This document shows, one piece after another, positions 62,508 through 64,000 of a stretch of 64,000 bases of DNA. The notes beneath the pieces were generated by a model. The model had not been told where the DNA came from, made no database searches, and worked only from the letters and a program-made list of their open reading frames with translations. Source of the DNA: Neoasaia chiangmaiensis. Lineage in GTDB: Bacteria; Pseudomonadota; Alphaproteobacteria; Acetobacterales; Acetobacteraceae. Position numbers and translations under genes: made by a program. Each line of letters begins with the position of its first letter. Position 1 is the stretch's first letter. The stretch spans positions 1 to 64,000 of the forward strand of contig NZ_CP014691.1 in assembly GCF_002005465.1 (NCBI RefSeq), in the 5' to 3' direction.

Positions 62508-63458
62508 TCAGAGTGCAGACAGGAAAGCCTTGATGCTTTCGAGGATCTGCCAGCGGTTCTGCTCCATGACCACCATGTGCGTTCCTTCCCCGATCTCGGT
62601 CCAGCGCCGATAGGGGGCGTTCTGAAAGCGCGGAAACAGGTTCGCCATCTGGGTGATGGTCACATCGCGGTCCCATTCCGCATGCAGCAGAAGGACCGGG
62701 ACGGTTATGCCTTCGGGGTCATAGAAGGCTTTTCCGGCGGACCAGTATTCGCGGACATCCTGGATCACGCCTGCGGGCGCACGGATGATGCCATCGTGTT
62801 CCGCAGGGTCACTGGCGAGAATGATCGTAGCCCATTGCTCGAACCATCCCGCGGGAAGTAACCAGTCGCGTTTGTGTTCGGGCACGCCCTCAAGCCAGCG
62901 TTGGCGGAATGCCTGGACATTGAAGCGCCGATATGCGTGGACAGGGCCGCCGGGATCGAGCCGGGAAACTCCGTCATTGATCCATTGCGGTGCGATCAGC
63001 GTCAGCTTTTCGACCTTGTCGTTATGGGCCGCCGTATAGGCTCCCGTCACCGTGCCACCCCAGGACATGCCGATCAGGCACAGGCGGGGGAGGGTGTGTT
63101 TCGTCAGGATGTAATCGACAGCGGTTCCCAGATCGCGCACGGCCGTCTCGGTTCTGACCTGCGGCGGGGCATCTTCCGGTGCGCCCTCCATTCCGGCTGG
63201 GCGCGTCGACCCACCGAAACCACGAACGTTGAGCGCGTAGACGTCGAAACCGTTTTGGGCGAGGATGTCCATGAATGACCCGTCGCCAACGGGAACGTCG
63301 AAAAGACTTTCTGACGGCAATGTCGCGCCATGCATCAGCAGGATGGTGCGTTGCGGACCGAATGTCTGGATATCTGTGCGGCGCTTATGACGCAGATGGA
63401 GCGCAATGTCCGCGGTATCGCTCGGGATATGCAGGTTTTCCGTCAGCAGGTTCGTCAC
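62508..63458 (-). CDS. Alpha/beta hydrolase
   Basis: A 316-residue hydrolase with GTG start that overlaps the upstream stop as GTGA. The fold is marked by TILLMHGATLPSES (oxyanion loop), YALNVRGFGGSTRP, the nucleophile elbow LIGMSWGGTVTG with its Ser, VPVLLLHAEWDRDVTITQMA with the acid, and IGEGTHMVVMEQN with the His. Cytoplasmic, no signal peptide. Coupled to a metallo-beta-lactamase-fold gene, suggesting two hydrolytic steps on the same compound (ester or lactone). Confidence 0.9.
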   Translation of the reverse strand: MTNLLTENLHIPSDTADIALHLRHKRRTDIQTFGPQRTILLMHGATLPSESLFDVPVGDGSFMDILAQNGFDVYALNVRGFGGSTRPAGMEGAPEDAPPQVRTETAVRDLGTAVDYILTKHTLPRLCLIGMSWGGTVTGAYTAAHNDKVEKLTLIAPQWINDGVSRLDPGGPVHAYRRFNVQAFRQRWLEGVPEHKRDWLLPAGWFEQWATIILASDPAEHDGIIRAPAGVIQDVREYWSAGKAFYDPEGITVPVLLLHAEWDRDVTITQMANLFPRFQNAPYRRWTEIGEGTHMVVMEQNRWQILESIKAFLSAL

Positions 63459-64000
63459 TTGATATCTCCGTCGTCTGATTGTGCAAATTCCCAGGAAAAT
63501 CCGGCTTCACGACGTCTGACGTAGCCAGCACCCGTTTCCGCGAAATGGCTGGTGAAACACAGGCTTCCGCTTTCGGCAGCCTGTTCGAGAAACCATCGGC
63601 GCGAGCGTTCGGCAGGTTGAATGAACTCGCAGTAAACGGAGCGCAGATCGGGGCGGTAGACCTGAAGAGGATGATGCATGACATCTCCCGTGAACCAGGC
63701 TTCCGCACCCTGTGAGCGCAGACGGATCGAGGCATGGTCGATGCTGTGTCCCGGGGTGGGATGAAAAGAGAAGCCTGCGAGGACCTCCCGACCGTCGATC
63801 CGGATGGCCTGGCCAAGCCCAGCATTGATGACGGGAAGCATGCTGTCCGTGTAGACACGGGGCAGGGGGCGATGATCGGGCGGCCCCAGCACATCAGGTG
63901 GCAAATCAGGCGCGGGATCGATACCGTCATTGGCCGCGCCGTAGCGGGCTTCGATCGCCGAATAGATATGACGCGCCTTCGGAAAGGTGGGCACCCATTT
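63455..64000 (-). CDS. Metallo-beta-lactamase-fold hydrolase, partial at the window edge
   Basis: The C-terminal 180 or so residues are inside the window; the start lies beyond 64000. Visible motifs: FHPTPGHSIDHASIRL (PGH motif), EAWFTGDVMHHPLQVYRPDL (GDxxH) and FTSHFAETGAGYVRR (final His). These fit a lactonase- or hydrolase-type member with dizinc site; the HxHxDH motif would be off the edge. The stop overlaps the start of the alpha/beta hydrolase gene. Confidence 0.85.
   Translation of the reverse strand, partial: KWVPTFPKARHIYSAIEARYGAANDGIDPAPDLPPDVLGPPDHRPLPRVYTDSMLPVINAGLGQAIRIDGREVLAGFSFHPTPGHSIDHASIRLRSQGAEAWFTGDVMHHPLQVYRPDLRSVYCEFIQPAERSRRWFLEQAAESGSLCFTSHFAETGAGYVRRREAGFSWEFAQSDDGDIK

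Overview
The window reads as accessory DNA of an acetic acid bacterium (Acetobacteraceae, alpha-Proteobacteria). This is an inference. It rests on a molybdopterin aldehyde dehydrogenase with a triheme cytochrome c subunit, a secreted PQQ-type sugar dehydrogenase, the style of the LysR regulators, and many IS fragments of the IS5, IS110, IS3, IS630 and IS701 families. There are no rRNA or tRNA genes and no CRISPR array. Some pieces look plasmid-derived: a PemK/Phd toxin-antitoxin pair, a ribbon-helix-helix protein of the kind found next to trb conjugation genes, and a ParB fragment.

Layout. 0.3-3.8 kb: toxin-antitoxin operon with a 14-bp palindrome upstream, a secreted protein with two aspartic-protease DTG motifs, a small secreted peptide and the ribbon-helix-helix gene. 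3.8-5.1 kb: decayed IS5 and IS630 pieces. 5.3-11.7 kb: an AT-rich six-gene cluster, which is the most interesting part of the window. It encodes a glycine-zipper precursor with a Tyr/Gly/Asp tail, a PAPS sulfotransferase, a CvaA/RaxA-like adaptor, a C39-peptidase ABC exporter, a four-helix membrane protein and a Fic protein. Its core resembles the Xanthomonas raxX-raxST-raxA-raxB system that makes and exports a tyrosine-sulfated peptide, but the precursor is much larger and the last two genes are additional. 11.7-16.9 kb: a pile-up of IS3 and IS110 remnants and a large serine recombinase interrupted by one TGA codon.

17-40 kb: metabolism, efflux and redox genes. These are a cyclophilin-like protein, short-chain dehydrogenases, a PQQ sugar dehydrogenase, an alpha/beta hydrolase, a NepR-like peptide, an RND efflux operon, an F420/NADP-type oxidoreductase, a RibD-like reductase, three LysR regulators counting the one at 45.7 kb, a secreted methyltransferase-like protein, an MFS exporter, a cupin and the aldehyde dehydrogenase complex. 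A repeated 15-bp palindrome with LysR-box geometry (ATGAAT-N3-ATTCAT) lies upstream of several of these units and suggests one shared regulon. 40-46 kb: a scar joining ParB and LysR fragments, then an EmrAB-type pump (MFS, a 40-residue membrane peptide, adaptor, outer-membrane factor) with a divergent LysR gene. 46.7-48.3 kb: an IS5-type element inside an IS110 fragment.

48.4-54.3 kb: a glycan-use locus with a TonB-dependent receptor, a family 89 alpha-N-acetylglucosaminidase lipoprotein and a divergent ROK regulator. 54.4-64 kb: an IS701 remnant, a truncated CPBP protease, a lipocalin-like protein, LysR and HxlR regulators next to NAD(P)-binding oxidoreductases, a frameshifted DsbA-like gene, and an alpha/beta hydrolase plus metallo-beta-lactamase-fold pair that runs off the right edge. 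The many broken genes and IS scars point to repeated insertion and deletion.
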